Shown here: positions 14,929 through 24,936 of the stretch, piece by piece
Numbering within the stretch: the stretch's first letter is position 1
Layout: each line of letters starts with the position of its first letter
Source of the DNA: Candidatus Brevifilum fermentans
GTDB lineage: Bacteria > Chloroflexota > Anaerolineae > Anaerolineales > Villigracilaceae
NCBI GenBank assembly: GCA_945877125.1
Contig: CAMCQT010000012.1
Span: 1 to 62,212, forward strand
Direction: 5' to 3'
Length of the DNA stretch: 62,212 nucleotides
Notes under the pieces: model-generated
Seen by the model: the letters and a program-made list of their open reading frames with translations, nothing else
Databases searched by the model: none
Told to the model about the DNA's origin: nothing
Position numbers and translations under genes: made by a program

Positions 14929-16341
14929 ATGGCTAAAACTGTTGCTGAAGTTCTCAAGATGGGAAAAGACGTGAAGATGGTGGATGTGCGTTTCATTGAC
15001 ATGCCCGGCACCTGGCAGCATTTCACGATCCCTGTACACCGCTTAAGCGAAGACCTCTTTACCGATGGTCTGCCGTTCGATGGTTCATCCATCCGTGGTT
15101 TTCAGGAAATTCACGAATCGGACATGCTTCTCATTCCCGATCCAGACACGGCATTTATTGACCCGGTTGCAAATATCCCGACACTGGTTCTGATCTGTGA
15201 CGTGCATGACCCGATCACCCTCGAATCTTACGAGCGCGATCCGCGTTATGTTGCCCACAAAGCAGAAGCCTATCTTAAGTCCACCGGTATTGCTGATACT
15301 GTTTTCCTTGGACCTGAAGCTGAATTCTTCATCTTTGATAACGTACGCTATTCAAGCGGCACGAACGAATCCTACTATCATATTGACAGCGAAGAAGGCT
15401 GGTGGAATAGTGGTCGCGGTGATCGCCAGAATTTTGGCGGGCAGATTTCACCCAAGCGCGGCTATTTCCCAGTTCCGCCCACTGATACTTTGCAGGATGT
15501 CCGCAGTGAGATCGTTATGGCGCTCGAAGAAGCTGGCGTTCCCATGGAAGTCCATCACCATGAAGTGGCAACCGCCGGTCAATCTGAATTGGGTATACGC
15601 TTCAATACACTCACCCGTATGGCTGATCAGCTTTTGATGTACAAGTACATCGCCAAGAATGTTGCCCGCAAGAACGGCAAGACCGTAACCTTCATGCCCA
15701 AGCCGATGTTTGGGGATAATGGCTCAGGTATGCACGTTTCCACCTCTCTATGGAAGGGTGATACGAATGTCTTTTACGACGCAGCTGGTTATGCCGGTTT
15801 ATCACAGACTGCAAAATACTATATTGGCGGCATCCTAAAACATGCCCCTGCATTGCTCGCGTTGACATCACCGACCACCAACTCGTTCCGCCGTCTCGTG
15901 CCGGGTTATGAAGCGCCTGTCAATCTCGCTTACTCACAGCGCAACCGCTCAGCCATCGTCCGCATTCCAGTTACCAAGAGCACCAAATCTAAACGTGTTG
16001 AATTCCGTGCTCCTGATGCATCCAGCAATCCCTATTTGTGCTTCTCCGCGATCTTGATGGCGGGTCTTGATGGTATCTTGAACCGCATTGACCCAGGCGA
16101 ACCAGCCGATAAGGATCTCTACGAACTCCCTGCCGAGGAAGCCAAACTCATCAAGCAGGTGCCGTCCTCTCTCGGTGCAGTGCTCGAGGCGCTCGAAGCC
16201 GATCACGACTTCCTGCTCAAAGGCGATGTGTTCACAACAGACTTCCTTGAATCCTACATCAGCTATAAGCGTCAGGTTGAGCTTGATCCCATGCGCCTGC
16301 GCCCGACTCCCTACGAATTCACCTTGTACTTTGATTGCTAA
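14929..16341 (+). CDS. glnA: Glutamine synthetase type I
   Basis: 470 aa, the length of type I-beta glutamine synthetase; makes glutamine from glutamate, ammonia and ATP as a dodecamer. Visible are [25 protein letters not shown], the [10 protein letters not shown] metal and ammonia site, [14 protein letters not shown] and the ATP site [10 protein letters not shown]. Tyr398 in [11 protein letters not shown] matches the adenylylation site, consistent with the GlnE next door. The GSI-beta loop containing the glutamate flap is intact. The start is fixed by AAGGAG 7 bp upstream. It is likely controlled at three levels: its shared promoter motif, the putative small RNA, and adenylylation. Confidence 0.96.
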   Translation: MAKTVAEVLKMGKDVKMVDVRFIDMPGTWQHFTIPVHRLSEDLFTDGLPFDGSSIRGFQEIHESDMLLIPDPDTAFIDPVANIPTLVLICDVHDPITLESYERDPRYVAHKAEAYLKSTGIADTVFLGPEAEFFIFDNVRYSSGTNESYYHIDSEEGWWNSGRGDRQNFGGQISPKRGYFPVPPTDTLQDVRSEIVMALEEAGVPMEVHHHEVATAGQSELGIRFNTLTRMADQLLMYKYIAKNVARKNGKTVTFMPKPMFGDNGSGMHVSTSLWKGDTNVFYDAAGYAGLSQTAKYYIGGILKHAPALLALTSPTTNSFRRLVPGYEAPVNLAYSQRNRSAIVRIPVTKSTKSKRVEFRAPDASSNPYLCFSAILMAGLDGILNRIDPGEPADKDLYELPAEEAKLIKQVPSSLGAVLEALEADHDFLLKGDVFTTDFLESYISYKRQVELDPMRLRPTPYEFTLYFDC

Positions 16342-16381
16342 TCGTTAGACGGTAAACCGCTTCAAAGCTTCATCCTACAGC

Positions 16382-16427
16382 GACAGCTGGTTGCAGACCT
16401 ATAGGCAGCAACCAGCTGTCAGCATTT
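16382..16427 (+). terminator. Probable glnA terminator
   Basis: Thirteen-bp perfect stem GACAGCTGGTTGC (16382-16394) / GCAACCAGCTGTC (16408-16420), followed by AGCATTTTATG. The T-run is short, hence moderate confidence. Confidence 0.65.
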
Positions 16428-16439
16428 TATGTCAGAGAT

Positions 16440-16600
16440 CAATCCCGAAGAAGAGATGCCATGTATTTACAAAATTATTTCACTCCCTCGGAGTTGTATC
16501 AGTTAAACATTTATCTTATTTAGGTTCTAATCCCGAAGGGATGAAACGATTCTAGAATAATATAAATATTCGCTCCAATCCCGAAGGGATGTCATGGCTT
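16440..16600 (+). repeat. AATCCCGAAGGGATG repeats
   Basis: Two exact copies of AATCCCGAAGGGATG (16530-16544, 16574-16588) and one degenerate copy near 16440 lie between glnA and the histidine kinase gene. Each contains the small palindrome ATCCCGAAGGGAT. Nothing else is recognisable in this 266-bp spacer. Confidence 0.7.
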
Positions 16601-16607
16601 TACTTGT

Positions 16608-18884
16608 ATGAATTACAATTACCTGACTTACCGTGAAAAAATAAAGTCAATGAAAACAAATCCTTCCTCTCCTGAAATAAACGAAAGCCAACTGCTTGAA
16701 GTGCTCGCCAGCCTCAACCAGATCAGTGATGCCATTAATCACATTGGACCCGGTGACGCAAGCAACAGCGGAGTCAGTTTGCAGTTAATTGTGGAGAGCG
16801 CCATCCGAGTCGTTCCCGGGTCGTCGGCAGTCATCCATACGTATGACCAGGCCACGGGTAGGTTTGAAGCGGAGTCGCGGGTATCTGCTCAGGCTGAGGG
16901 GCACGCCCTGTCCACAAATCCAGTTTATTCGGATGATGCCCCGCGCCCCAATGGGATTGGGATTCGCACCATTCAACGCAGACGGCGAACATTGTCTTAT
17001 GAAGAGCACGACCTTGAAGTGCATCCATATCACGCGGCTTTGGGGGTAAATGCCGTTGGTTGTTTCCCGTTGATCGTCGCTGAGCAGGCTGTGGGGATTT
17101 TGTATATTTATTTGTACGAGAAGCGCGAATTCACTCAACTTGAACAATTGATGCTGGATAACTTTGTTAATCAGGCGGCCATGGCTATTTATCATGCACG
17201 GCGTCTGGCTGGGGTACATCGTGATCTGGCGCGCAAGGATGATGAACTAAGCCGCTTACATCGCGCTGGGTTAATTATCTCTTCGCGTTTGCGTTTGAAA
17301 GAGACGCTTGAATCCATTTTGCAATTGGCTCTCGAAATGACCAATGCCCATTATGGGATTTTTCGCCTGTTGGATAAGAGCGGCGAATTCCTAATTACCA
17401 GCGCAGTCGGCGGCATTCAGATGGATCGTCCGCTGATTGAAAAAATGCCCCTGAATGGAAATAGCGTGATGGCTTATGTGGCGCGTACAAGACAACCCGT
17501 CCTCATTTCAGACTTGAGTGCAGAGCCCTGGTCACAAATTTATTATCCGCTTGATTCTAGTTTGAAAATGCTCGCCGAATTAACCGTTCCGCTTGTCAAC
17601 TCAAGCGGACGTTTGGAAGGCGTGCTTAATTTGGAAAGTCCGCAAGCCGGATCGTTTTCTGAAGATGATAGCCACATGCTGCAATCACTGGCAACCTACG
17701 CCGTCACCGCCATTCAGGAAGTAAGGCTGTTGGATGCCTTGCAGGAAGTTGCGCGTCTGCTGCTTGTGGAACCAAGCCAGAAAGTTCTTGACCATCTGAC
17801 CGCCACCGCCAACGATCTGCTCAACACTTCGTCCAGCGTCATCTGGCTTCTGTCAGACGATGAATTAATATTAACTGCATCGAATGGCGATCTTCAAAAC
17901 GCACAAAAAATATCCTCGCCAGATGGCTTGGTGGGGCGTGCGATCTCGCAGAAAAAAAAGATTTCTAGTCAGGTAACAGAATTACAGGATGGCGTGCGTG
18001 CCTTGATCGTGCCTTTATTTACCGGAGATGACGAGCGGGCATTGGGCGCATTCAGCGTATTCAGCTCAGACGTAGGTACGGGTCGTATCGCTGAAACAGA
18101 GTGGGACGAAAAAGTGCTTACCTGTTTGGCGCACTACGCTGTGCTGGCTATTCAAAACGAGTCCCGTCAGGATGCTTTACACATATCACAGGAACAACGT
18201 TGGACGGCTGAAACCTTTGCCGCAGTGGGTGATATTTCTGCCAATCTGTTGCACAATATGAATAATAAAGTCGGCGTCATACCGGTGCGGATTCAAGCCA
18301 TTCAGGATAAATATCGCCAGATACTCGAAACAGATTCTTATCTCAATAAAAGCCTGAGAGAGATCGAACGCAGCGCAATGGAAGCCATGCAGATCGTGCA
18401 GGAGAATCTCTCGCACCTGCGTCCCATCCGCATGGAGAAAGTTCATATTGCCTCTTGCGTCTCAGACGCCATTCACGCTGTGCAAGTGTCGCCAGATATT
18501 CAGGTCGAAGTGGCAGACCTTGATGATTTGCCAATGGTCATCGCAGGCGGGCAAAGCCTCACGCTCGTATTCAAAAACTTAATCGAAAATGCAAACGTCG
18601 CAATGAATGGAAAAGGCGACATCAATATTCGTGGACATGCCAGTCCCAAATGGCTCGAGGTGTTCATCGTCGACAATGGTCCCGGCATCCCGCCGGAATT
18701 GCATAACCAAATTTTTGAACTCAATTTCACAGGACGCGCAGGCGCACATCCCGGCAAATTGGGCTTTGGTCTGTGGTGGGTAAAAACGCTGATGACCCGC
18801 CTTGGCGGTTCTGTGATGGTCGAGAGCGACGGTCAGCACGGCGCAACTTTTATACTGCGCCTGCCGCGCGTGGAGAATATATAA
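16608..18884 (+). CDS. GAF-domain sensor histidine kinase
   Basis: 758 aa soluble kinase without transmembrane segments. Three GAF-like domains lie at about 45-205, 220-375 and 385-520. A dimerisation/phosphoacceptor helix follows with AVGDISANLLHNMNNKVG (His near 555), an H-box variant seen in this GAF kinase group. The C-terminus is a HATPase domain with NLIENANVAMNG, DNGPGIP and GKLGFGLWWVK. The GAF domains probably sense a small cytosolic ligand. No ribosome-binding site distinguishes the first ATG from MKTNPSS at 16650; either may be the start. The stop shares one base with the start of the regulator gene. Confidence 0.85.
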   Translation: MNYNYLTYREKIKSMKTNPSSPEINESQLLEVLASLNQISDAINHIGPGDASNSGVSLQLIVESAIRVVPGSSAVIHTYDQATGRFEAESRVSAQAEGHALSTNPVYSDDAPRPNGIGIRTIQRRRRTLSYEEHDLEVHPYHAALGVNAVGCFPLIVAEQAVGILYIYLYEKREFTQLEQLMLDNFVNQAAMAIYHARRLAGVHRDLARKDDELSRLHRAGLIISSRLRLKETLESILQLALEMTNAHYGIFRLLDKSGEFLITSAVGGIQMDRPLIEKMPLNGNSVMAYVARTRQPVLISDLSAEPWSQIYYPLDSSLKMLAELTVPLVNSSGRLEGVLNLESPQAGSFSEDDSHMLQSLATYAVTAIQEVRLLDALQEVARLLLVEPSQKVLDHLTATANDLLNTSSSVIWLLSDDELILTASNGDLQNAQKISSPDGLVGRAISQKKKISSQVTELQDGVRALIVPLFTGDDERALGAFSVFSSDVGTGRIAETEWDEKVLTCLAHYAVLAIQNESRQDALHISQEQRWTAETFAAVGDISANLLHNMNNKVGVIPVRIQAIQDKYRQILETDSYLNKSLREIERSAMEAMQIVQENLSHLRPIRMEKVHIASCVSDAIHAVQVSPDIQVEVADLDDLPMVIAGGQSLTLVFKNLIENANVAMNGKGDINIRGHASPKWLEVFIVDNGPGIPPELHNQIFELNFTGRAGAHPGKLGFGLWWVKTLMTRLGGSVMVESDGQHGATFILRLPRVENI

Positions 18885-19963
18885 TGACGCCCCAGGCTCT
18901 TCGTGCTCTTGTCGTTGAAGACGATTCATCATGGCAGCAGATCTTAAGTGAAATCCTTTCAGATTGCGGACTTGAGGTTGATGTCGCCAGCAGCGTAGAA
19001 GAGGCATCTCTCATTCTCAAAGCCCAGCCGCATCGCCTCGCCGTCGTCGATCTTTCGCTTTCCCCGAACGATCACAATAATTATGACGGCTTGCGCGTGC
19101 TGGACGCCGTCCGCCGCCTTGACCCCAACTGCCGCACCATTCTTCTCACCGGATTTGCAACCGTCGAACTGGCAGTCACCGCGCTGACAGATTATGGCGC
19201 CTTCACTTTTCTTCGCAAGGAAAGTTTTCATCGCAGTCAATTTCGTGACATCGTCTATCGGATATTGGTCAGCCCGCCGCAACTCTCCACGCTGACACCT
19301 GATTCTGGGACGACAGCTTCTGCCTCGGCTGTGAGAGGTCGCGCTGCCCCACAAAAACTTCCTAACGAAAAAGCCCTGATCGTCGAAGATGACGCCGGTT
19401 GGAGAAGCATTCTCGAAGAACTCTTGAGCGACGCAGGATTTCAAGTCCGTGCCTGTGCTGGGTTTGGTGACGCGTTGGGCTATCTGCGCAGGGAAAAATT
19501 CACACTGGCCGTGATTGACCTGTCGTTGCAAGGAGCCGTCACAACTTGGGACAAAAGCGCCAGCGACCCAAATCTCGAAGGCTATCAATTGCTCAACACC
19601 ACCCGCTCAGAGGGAATTGCCACAATTGTAGTCAGCGGCATTACCGAGCCGGAAGAAATTCAACGGGTGTATTCAGAATATTCGATATCTGCCTACATTG
19701 AAAAACAAGCCTTCGACCGCGCCGCCTTTCGTCGCGTCGTCGAAGAGACTCGACTCACACATCACGCGCTCAGTGAATTAAGTGCCCTCACAGACCGCGA
19801 ACGTGAAGTTCTCGATTTGTTGGCTCAAGGTTTAACGAACAAAGAAATTGCCGAAAAATTGTTTATCACCACCAACACAGTGAAACGGCATCTGAAAGCA
19901 GTTTTTGAAAAATTGGATGTGCATACGCGTTCTGCCGCTACAGCTAAAGTTGCTGGGGGATAG
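18884..19963 (+). CDS. Response regulator with two receiver domains and a LuxR-type HTH
   Basis: 359 aa. Receiver 1 (about 5-125) has VVEDD and the phosphoacceptor in AVVDLSL; receiver 2 (about 165-285) has IVEDD and AVIDLSL. A LuxR/NarL helix-turn-helix closes the protein (LTDREREVLDLLAQGLTNKEIAEKL, given here in part). Both receivers keep the acidic pocket and Asp, so both could be phosphorylated; the usual Lys near the end of receiver 1 is KESF, of receiver 2 KQAF. The start ATG overlaps the kinase stop (TAATG), so the two are translationally coupled and form a cognate pair. The target genes are unknown. Confidence 0.88.
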   Translation: MTPQALRALVVEDDSSWQQILSEILSDCGLEVDVASSVEEASLILKAQPHRLAVVDLSLSPNDHNNYDGLRVLDAVRRLDPNCRTILLTGFATVELAVTALTDYGAFTFLRKESFHRSQFRDIVYRILVSPPQLSTLTPDSGTTASASAVRGRAAPQKLPNEKALIVEDDAGWRSILEELLSDAGFQVRACAGFGDALGYLRREKFTLAVIDLSLQGAVTTWDKSASDPNLEGYQLLNTTRSEGIATIVVSGITEPEEIQRVYSEYSISAYIEKQAFDRAAFRRVVEETRLTHHALSELSALTDREREVLDLLAQGLTNKEIAEKLFITTNTVKRHLKAVFEKLDVHTRSAATAKVAGG

Positions 19964-19992
19964 CCCGATATTGTTTTGCTCAACTTAAAAAG

Positions 19993-20025
19993 AAACGTGG
20001 ACGGATTTTATCCCGTCCACGTTTT
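19993..20025. terminator. Bidirectional terminator between convergent genes
   Basis: Twelve-bp stem AAACGTGGACGG (19993-20004) / CCGTCCACGTTT (20013-20024) with an 8-nt loop and T-runs on both strands. It serves the response regulator gene and the acyl-CoA synthetase gene. Confidence 0.82.
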
Positions 20026-20039
20026 GATTCAGTCTAATC

Positions 20040-22799
20040 TTACAAGTTGATGAAAGCTTCGACCATTTCCGTCTTTGCATTTTTTGTAAAGCCGGAGAAG
20101 CCTGTCTTTTGACAAATCGCATTCATGGTTTCATTTTCTGGTGACATGACCGCGATGATTGTCTGAATTTTCTCTGGTTTGGCAACGGCGATCAAGCGTT
20201 TGACCAATTCTGTTCCCATGCCTTCGCCTTGGAATTTGTCACTGACCAGGAGGCTGATACGAGCTTCCTGATCTTCGCCGCGGAATTTGGTCAAGCGGCC
20301 AACAGCAGAGATCGCGCGTTCGCCGTTCATTTCAGATTCGACCACCAAAACTATTTCCCGTGAGTAATCGCTGTGGCAGACGCGTGAAAGACGCTCGTGC
20401 GTAACGCGCTCGCTGAGGAGCATTGGGGAAAGATAGCGCAGGTAAACAGAACGATCTGAAAGTGTCTCGTGGAAATGCAGCATCAGGGGTTCGTCTTCTG
20501 CGCGGATCGGACGAATGGCCACTTCCTGTCCCTTTTTGGTTGTCCACGAGGTGACGTATTGATTTGGGTAGGGGCGAATGGCAAGTTTCGGCAGTTCGCT
20601 TTCGGTTGTGCCAGCGGGATGCAGAACCACACGACCATCCAACGCCATCAAACCATCGGGTGATGCGATCAGCGGGTTGATATCCAGTTCTTTGATCCAG
20701 GGCTGTTCCACAACCAATTGGCTGAAGCGCACGAGAAGTTTTTCGAGCGCGTCCAAATCCACGGGCTTGCGTCCGCGAACGCCTTTCAAGGCGGTGTAAA
20801 TCTTGGTGCGTTCGATCATGCGACGCGCCAGGGTGGTGTTGAGCGGCGGCAGTCCGAGTGAGCGGTCTTTGAAGACTTCGACCAACTGTCCACCGGTTCC
20901 GAAGAGCAAGACCGGTCCAAATTGCGGGTCAATGCTGGAGCCGATGATGAGTTCGTAGCCTTCGACTTTGATCATGGGTTGAACGGTCACGCCCAGGAAG
21001 TGTTCTGCACCGGCTAATTCGCTGACCGATTTTTTGATTTCGTTGAAGGCGGTTTCGACTGCGGCCGCGTTCTGCAAATTGAGTTTGACGCCGCCCACGT
21101 CGGTCTTGTGGGTGACGGTTTCAGAGTGGAGTTTGACCACGACAGGGAAGCCCAGTTCAGCGGCCATTTTGCCCGCTTCTTTAGCTTCGGTTGCAATCAG
21201 GGTGGGGGTGGTGGGAATGCCATAAGCCGCCAAAAGTTGCTTGGATTCAGCCTCGGTCAAAAGGTCGCGTCCGGTCTTGCGGACATGATCGATGATCTCC
21301 TGAGCCTTCTCACGATCTGGTCCCGCACCATTGTCGTCAGACAGGTTGGGGGTTTCGTAGAGCGTGCTGAGGTTGGACATCGACTGCCACATGTAGGTGA
21401 AAGCCTGAGCGGCATCATCGGGATATTCAAAGGTGGGGATGCCGGCTTTGTTCAGAATTGATTCGCCAGCGGCAACTTCTTTACCACCTGACCACGAAGC
21501 CAAAATGGGCTTGTCGTAGGTTTTTGCGTACGCCTTGAGCGCTTCGGCGGTGGCGGTGGGGTCGGTCATGGCTTGCGGGGTCAGGATGACGAGCAGACCA
21601 TCGCTGTTGGGGTCTTGCGCGCAGACTTCCAAAGACTTCGCGTAGCGATCGGGGCTGGCATCGCCGATGATGTCGATGGGGTTGTTGTGACTCCAGGAGG
21701 CTGGCAGGAATTCGCTCAGCTTGTCCATGGTTGCCTGAGAGACTTCGGCCAGTTCTCCGCCAGTGGTCAGCAGGGTGTCGGTGGCGAGCACGCCAGGTCC
21801 GCCGGCGTTGGTGAGGATGGTGAGGCGGGGACCTTTGGGACGAGGCTGACGGCCGAGCACTTCAGCCATCGAGAAGATTTCGCTGATTCTTTCCACGCGC
21901 AAAACGCCAGCGCGGCGGAAAGCGGCTTCCAAAACTTCGTCAGAGCCGGTCAATGAACCAGTGTGAGAGGCAGCTGCACGGGCGGCGCCTTCGGTACGTC
22001 CCGGTTTGATAACGATGATCGGTTTGGTCAGGGCTACTTCGCGTGCGGCAGAAATGAAGGAGCGTGCATCGCCGATGGTTTCCATGTAAATAACGATGCT
22101 TTCGGTGTGCGGGTCGTCGCCCAAATAATAGATGAGGTCGCCCCAGTCTACATCGAGCATCGAGCCGACGGATACGAAATGAGAGAAGCCAACATCTTCC
22201 TTGAATGACCAATCTAGGACGGAGGTGCAGAGCGCACCAGACTGGCTGATGAAGGCTACGTTACCTTTGCGCGCCATGCCGGCGGCGAAGGTGGCGTTGA
22301 TTCCGCTGACGGGGCTCATTACGCCCAGGCAGTTTGGTCCAACGATACGCATGCCGCCTTTGCGGGCATTTTCGAGCATACGTCGTTCGAGTTCCACACC
22401 TTCGGGTCCGGTTTCCTTGAAACCAGCCGAAATGACGATGGCGCCTTTGACGCCAGCTTCCACACATTCGGTGATCAAATCTGGAATGCCGGTGGAAGGG
22501 GTGACGATGACGGCTAGGTCAACCTGGTCGGGAACGTCTTTGATGCTGGGGTAGGCTTTGATTCCCAGCAGGCTTGGGCGCTTGGGATTGATCGGGAAGA
22601 CAGCGCCGCCAAACGGGCTGCTAATCAAATTCCAAAGAATAGTACGTCCAACGCTGCCTTCTTTTTCGGTGGCGCCAATGACGGCTACATTCTTGGGGGC
22701 AAAGATACTCTTAAGTGGGTTTGCCGTGTATTGATAGATGTCCTGGGATGGGTCAAGACGTGACCATTCTTCTGGTTTGGGGGTGGGTGTTTGAGTCAT
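20040..22799 (-). CDS. ADP-forming acyl-CoA synthetase fused to a GNAT acetyltransferase (Pat-like)
   Basis: 919 aa. Domain order: CoA-binding Rossmann domain (30-150, [15 protein letters not shown]), succinyl-CoA-ligase-like domains (150-460), ATP-grasp (about 500-720, [20 protein letters not shown]), and C-terminal GNAT (about 760-919, [13 protein letters not shown] for acetyl-CoA). This is the architecture of the Pat/PatZ protein lysine acetyltransferases that silence acetyl-CoA synthetase. Unlike the degenerate ligase half described for enteric Pat, His279 in [11 protein letters not shown] matches the phosphohistidine of active ADP-forming acetyl-CoA synthetases. Both activities may therefore be present. 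It is monocistronic, with an AAGGA site. Confidence 0.85.
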   Translation of the reverse strand: MTQTPTPKPEEWSRLDPSQDIYQYTANPLKSIFAPKNVAVIGATEKEGSVGRTILWNLISSPFGGAVFPINPKRPSLLGIKAYPSIKDVPDQVDLAVIVTPSTGIPDLITECVEAGVKGAIVISAGFKETGPEGVELERRMLENARKGGMRIVGPNCLGVMSPVSGINATFAAGMARKGNVAFISQSGALCTSVLDWSFKEDVGFSHFVSVGSMLDVDWGDLIYYLGDDPHTESIVIYMETIGDARSFISAAREVALTKPIIVIKPGRTEGAARAAASHTGSLTGSDEVLEAAFRRAGVLRVERISEIFSMAEVLGRQPRPKGPRLTILTNAGGPGVLATDTLLTTGGELAEVSQATMDKLSEFLPASWSHNNPIDIIGDASPDRYAKSLEVCAQDPNSDGLLVILTPQAMTDPTATAEALKAYAKTYDKPILASWSGGKEVAAGESILNKAGIPTFEYPDDAAQAFTYMWQSMSNLSTLYETPNLSDDNGAGPDREKAQEIIDHVRKTGRDLLTEAESKQLLAAYGIPTTPTLIATEAKEAGKMAAELGFPVVVKLHSETVTHKTDVGGVKLNLQNAAAVETAFNEIKKSVSELAGAEHFLGVTVQPMIKVEGYELIIGSSIDPQFGPVLLFGTGGQLVEVFKDRSLGLPPLNTTLARRMIERTKIYTALKGVRGRKPVDLDALEKLLVRFSQLVVEQPWIKELDINPLIASPDGLMALDGRVVLHPAGTTESELPKLAIRPYPNQYVTSWTTKKGQEVAIRPIRAEDEPLMLHFHETLSDRSVYLRYLSPMLLSERVTHERLSRVCHSDYSREIVLVVESEMNGERAISAVGRLTKFRGEDQEARISLLVSDKFQGEGMGTELVKRLIAVAKPEKIQTIIAVMSPENETMNAICQKTGFSGFTKNAKTEMVEAFINL

Positions 22800-22878
22800 A
22801 ATTCTGTTCCTTTTGATGTACCGCGGTGCGGTTGAAATAACAATATCTGTTTTGTGAAATTGAACACAAGACCTATTG

Positions 22879-22927
22879 ATTATAAGACATAAAAATAAGT
22901 GATAAACCTCAACCTGTCACTTATTTT
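22879..22927 (-). promoter_or_regulatory. Promoter and dyad upstream of the acyl-CoA synthetase gene
   Basis: On the minus strand TATAAT lies at 22879-22884. A perfect 11-bp inverted repeat, AAAATAAGTGA (22892-22902) and TCACTTATTTT (22917-22927), covers the -35 region, as an operator would. TTATCA is the best -35 match. The remainder of the 22800-23158 spacer holds a repeat and the hutH leader. Confidence 0.45.
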
Positions 22928-22998
22928 GCATGTGATATGTCCTGAATTGTCTAAAGGAGTGGGGGTATATTCGGCTATTCTTGGTATGAAAAAACTAT

Positions 22999-23059
22999 TA
23001 TCCACAGATTGCACAGATTTAGCAGATTTTTTAATCTGTGTAATCTGCTAAATCTGTTG
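22999..23059. repeat. CCACAGATTGCACAG-type palindromic repeat
   Basis: Perfect 16-bp arms ACAGATTTAGCAGATT (23013-23028) and AATCTGCTAAATCTGT (23042-23057). The left flank CCACAGATTGCACAGATTTA recurs at 29222-29241. Confidence 0.8.
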
Positions 23060-23170
23060 ATGAATAAAAGCATACTGAGAATTGCTGAGGTATAGCAGGC
23101 AATGTTGACTCGAGTTGCGCGTGTATAATACTCGCTCGGAACTACTCAACCAACGAGTTTGCGAGGTTAT

Positions 23171-24742
23171 ATGAAAAAAACAGATGTCATCTATTTGGAC
23201 GGAACCAGTTTGACGTTCGATCAAGTGTCTGCGGTTGCGTATGGTTTACCCAACGCGCCACAAGTGCAGATCGGAGCAGAATCCAGCCTGCGGGTTACGC
23301 GGGCTGCGGATGCGGTGCAGACTCTGCTGGAGCGCGGTACTATCGCCTATGGCATCACCACAGGCTTCGGCGCGTTTAAGGACCGCATCATCCCGCCTGA
23401 CCAAGTGGAAAAACTTCAGCGCAATATTCTGGTGAGTCATGCGGTGGGGGTGGGCGATGCGTTTGATATTCCCACGACGCGCGCGATCATGTTGATCCGC
23501 GCCAACACACTTTCACGCGGACATTCGGGGATTCGTCTTTCGACTTTGCAATTGCTGGTGGATATGCTCAACGCGGGTATTCATTCTGTGATCCCTGAGA
23601 AGGGTTCGCTCGGCGCAAGCGGTGATCTGGCTCCGCTCGCACACATGAGTTTGCCGATCATCGGCGAAGGGGTGGTGGAATATCACGGCGAAATTATTTC
23701 TGGCGCAGAGGCGTTCAAGCGTGCAGGCTTGCAGTCGATTACGCTTGCCGCGAAGGAAGGCTTGGCGCTGACCAACGGAACTTCTGTGATGACTGCGCTG
23801 GGCGTGCTGGAAACTTTGCGCGCCGAACGCTACAGCCAAACCGCCGACATTGCCGGCTGCCTGAGTCTTGAAGCGTTGAACGGAACCGATCTCGCGTTTG
23901 ATGAACGCATTCATAACCTGCGACCTTATCCGCGGCAAAAAGAGTGTGCGGGTTATTTGCGAAGTTTGTTGAAGGATAGCCAATTCAAACGCGAGCATAG
24001 CTCGCTCAATGTGCAGGATGCTTATACCTTGCGCTGTATGCCGCAAGTCCACGGCGCAGTGCGTGATGCGATTGCGTACGCGCGCTGGGTTTTTGAAATT
24101 GAGTTGAACGCCGTCACGGATAATCCGTTGATTTTTATTGATGATGCAACCGGCAAAATTGATGTCCTTTCGGGCGGCAATTTCCACGGCGAACCGCTGG
24201 CGATTGCGATGGATTACATGGCTTTTGCCGTGAGCGAACTGGGTAATATCTCTGAGCGCCGCATCATGCGCCTGACGGATGAATGTTCCAACACGCACGC
24301 TCTGCCCGCTTTCCTAACCCAAAACGGCGGATTGAATTCCGGCTTTATGATCCTGCAATATACCGCCGCCGCGCTTGCCACCGAAAACAAAGTGCTATCG
24401 CACCCCGCCAGTGTGGATACGATTCCCACTTCGGCAAATGTGGAAGACCATGTCAGCATGGGCGTGACCGCCGGACTCAAACTGCGCGATATCCTCGGCA
24501 ACGTAGAGCGCATCCTCGCCATTGAGTTGATGTCTGCGGCGCAGGGAGTTGATTTCCGCAAGCAGATTGTTGGCGCGCAGGCGGGTTTGGGTCAGGGCAC
24601 ACAAGCCGCGTACGACCTCCTCAGACAACATATTCCATTTATCGAAGCGGATACGATCATGTCGGGTTATATTGAAACGTCCCGCCAGTTTGTAGCCAGC
24701 GGCGCAATTGTTCAAAGTGTCGATCGCGCTTTGGCATCCTGA
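23171..24742 (+). CDS. hutH: Histidine ammonia-lyase
   Basis: 523 aa member of the aromatic amino acid lyase family, which removes ammonia from L-histidine to give urocanate. The MIO prosthetic group forms from Ala-Ser-Gly in GSLGASGDLAPLAHM (near 140). NILVSHAVGVG keeps the Ser-His typical of histidine rather than phenylalanine or tyrosine lyases. KEGLALTNGTSVMTA and QDAYTLRCMPQVHG are conserved active-site loops. The start at 23171 follows GCGAGG; an upstream in-frame ATG four codons earlier is less well placed. TATAAT at 23124-23129 with TTGACT only 13 bp ahead gives an uncertain promoter. No other hut genes are nearby. Confidence 0.9.
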   Translation: MKKTDVIYLDGTSLTFDQVSAVAYGLPNAPQVQIGAESSLRVTRAADAVQTLLERGTIAYGITTGFGAFKDRIIPPDQVEKLQRNILVSHAVGVGDAFDIPTTRAIMLIRANTLSRGHSGIRLSTLQLLVDMLNAGIHSVIPEKGSLGASGDLAPLAHMSLPIIGEGVVEYHGEIISGAEAFKRAGLQSITLAAKEGLALTNGTSVMTALGVLETLRAERYSQTADIAGCLSLEALNGTDLAFDERIHNLRPYPRQKECAGYLRSLLKDSQFKREHSSLNVQDAYTLRCMPQVHGAVRDAIAYARWVFEIELNAVTDNPLIFIDDATGKIDVLSGGNFHGEPLAIAMDYMAFAVSELGNISERRIMRLTDECSNTHALPAFLTQNGGLNSGFMILQYTAAALATENKVLSHPASVDTIPTSANVEDHVSMGVTAGLKLRDILGNVERILAIELMSAAQGVDFRKQIVGAQAGLGQGTQAAYDLLRQHIPFIEADTIMSGYIETSRQFVASGAIVQSVDRALAS

Positions 24743-24865
24743 TAACGAGAGAGTCCCTGCATAAATTCTTTCGCTCAAAGTTTTTGGGTATCCCTTGAAT
24801 ATTTCGGGGTAACGGTTTTTGAGCCTCGCCAAAGACGCCAAGAAATGTCGTTCTTTTGAGATGAT

Positions 24866-24900
24866 AAACGGCTTGAATGTAATTAACATTCAAGCCGTTT
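24866..24900. terminator. Bidirectional hairpin terminator
   Basis: Perfect 15-bp stem AAACGGCTTGAATGT / ACATTCAAGCCGTTT with loop AATTA, between hutH and the convergent sugar operon. T-runs are short on both strands. Confidence 0.75.
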
Positions 24901-24936
24901 GGTTATGAAAAATATTGCGTGATGCGGTTTACAACT

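Noticed and set aside
23513-24298. 261-codon minus-strand ORF antisense to hutH
   Set aside because: It is the mirror frame of a well-supported gene, with no recognisable domain.
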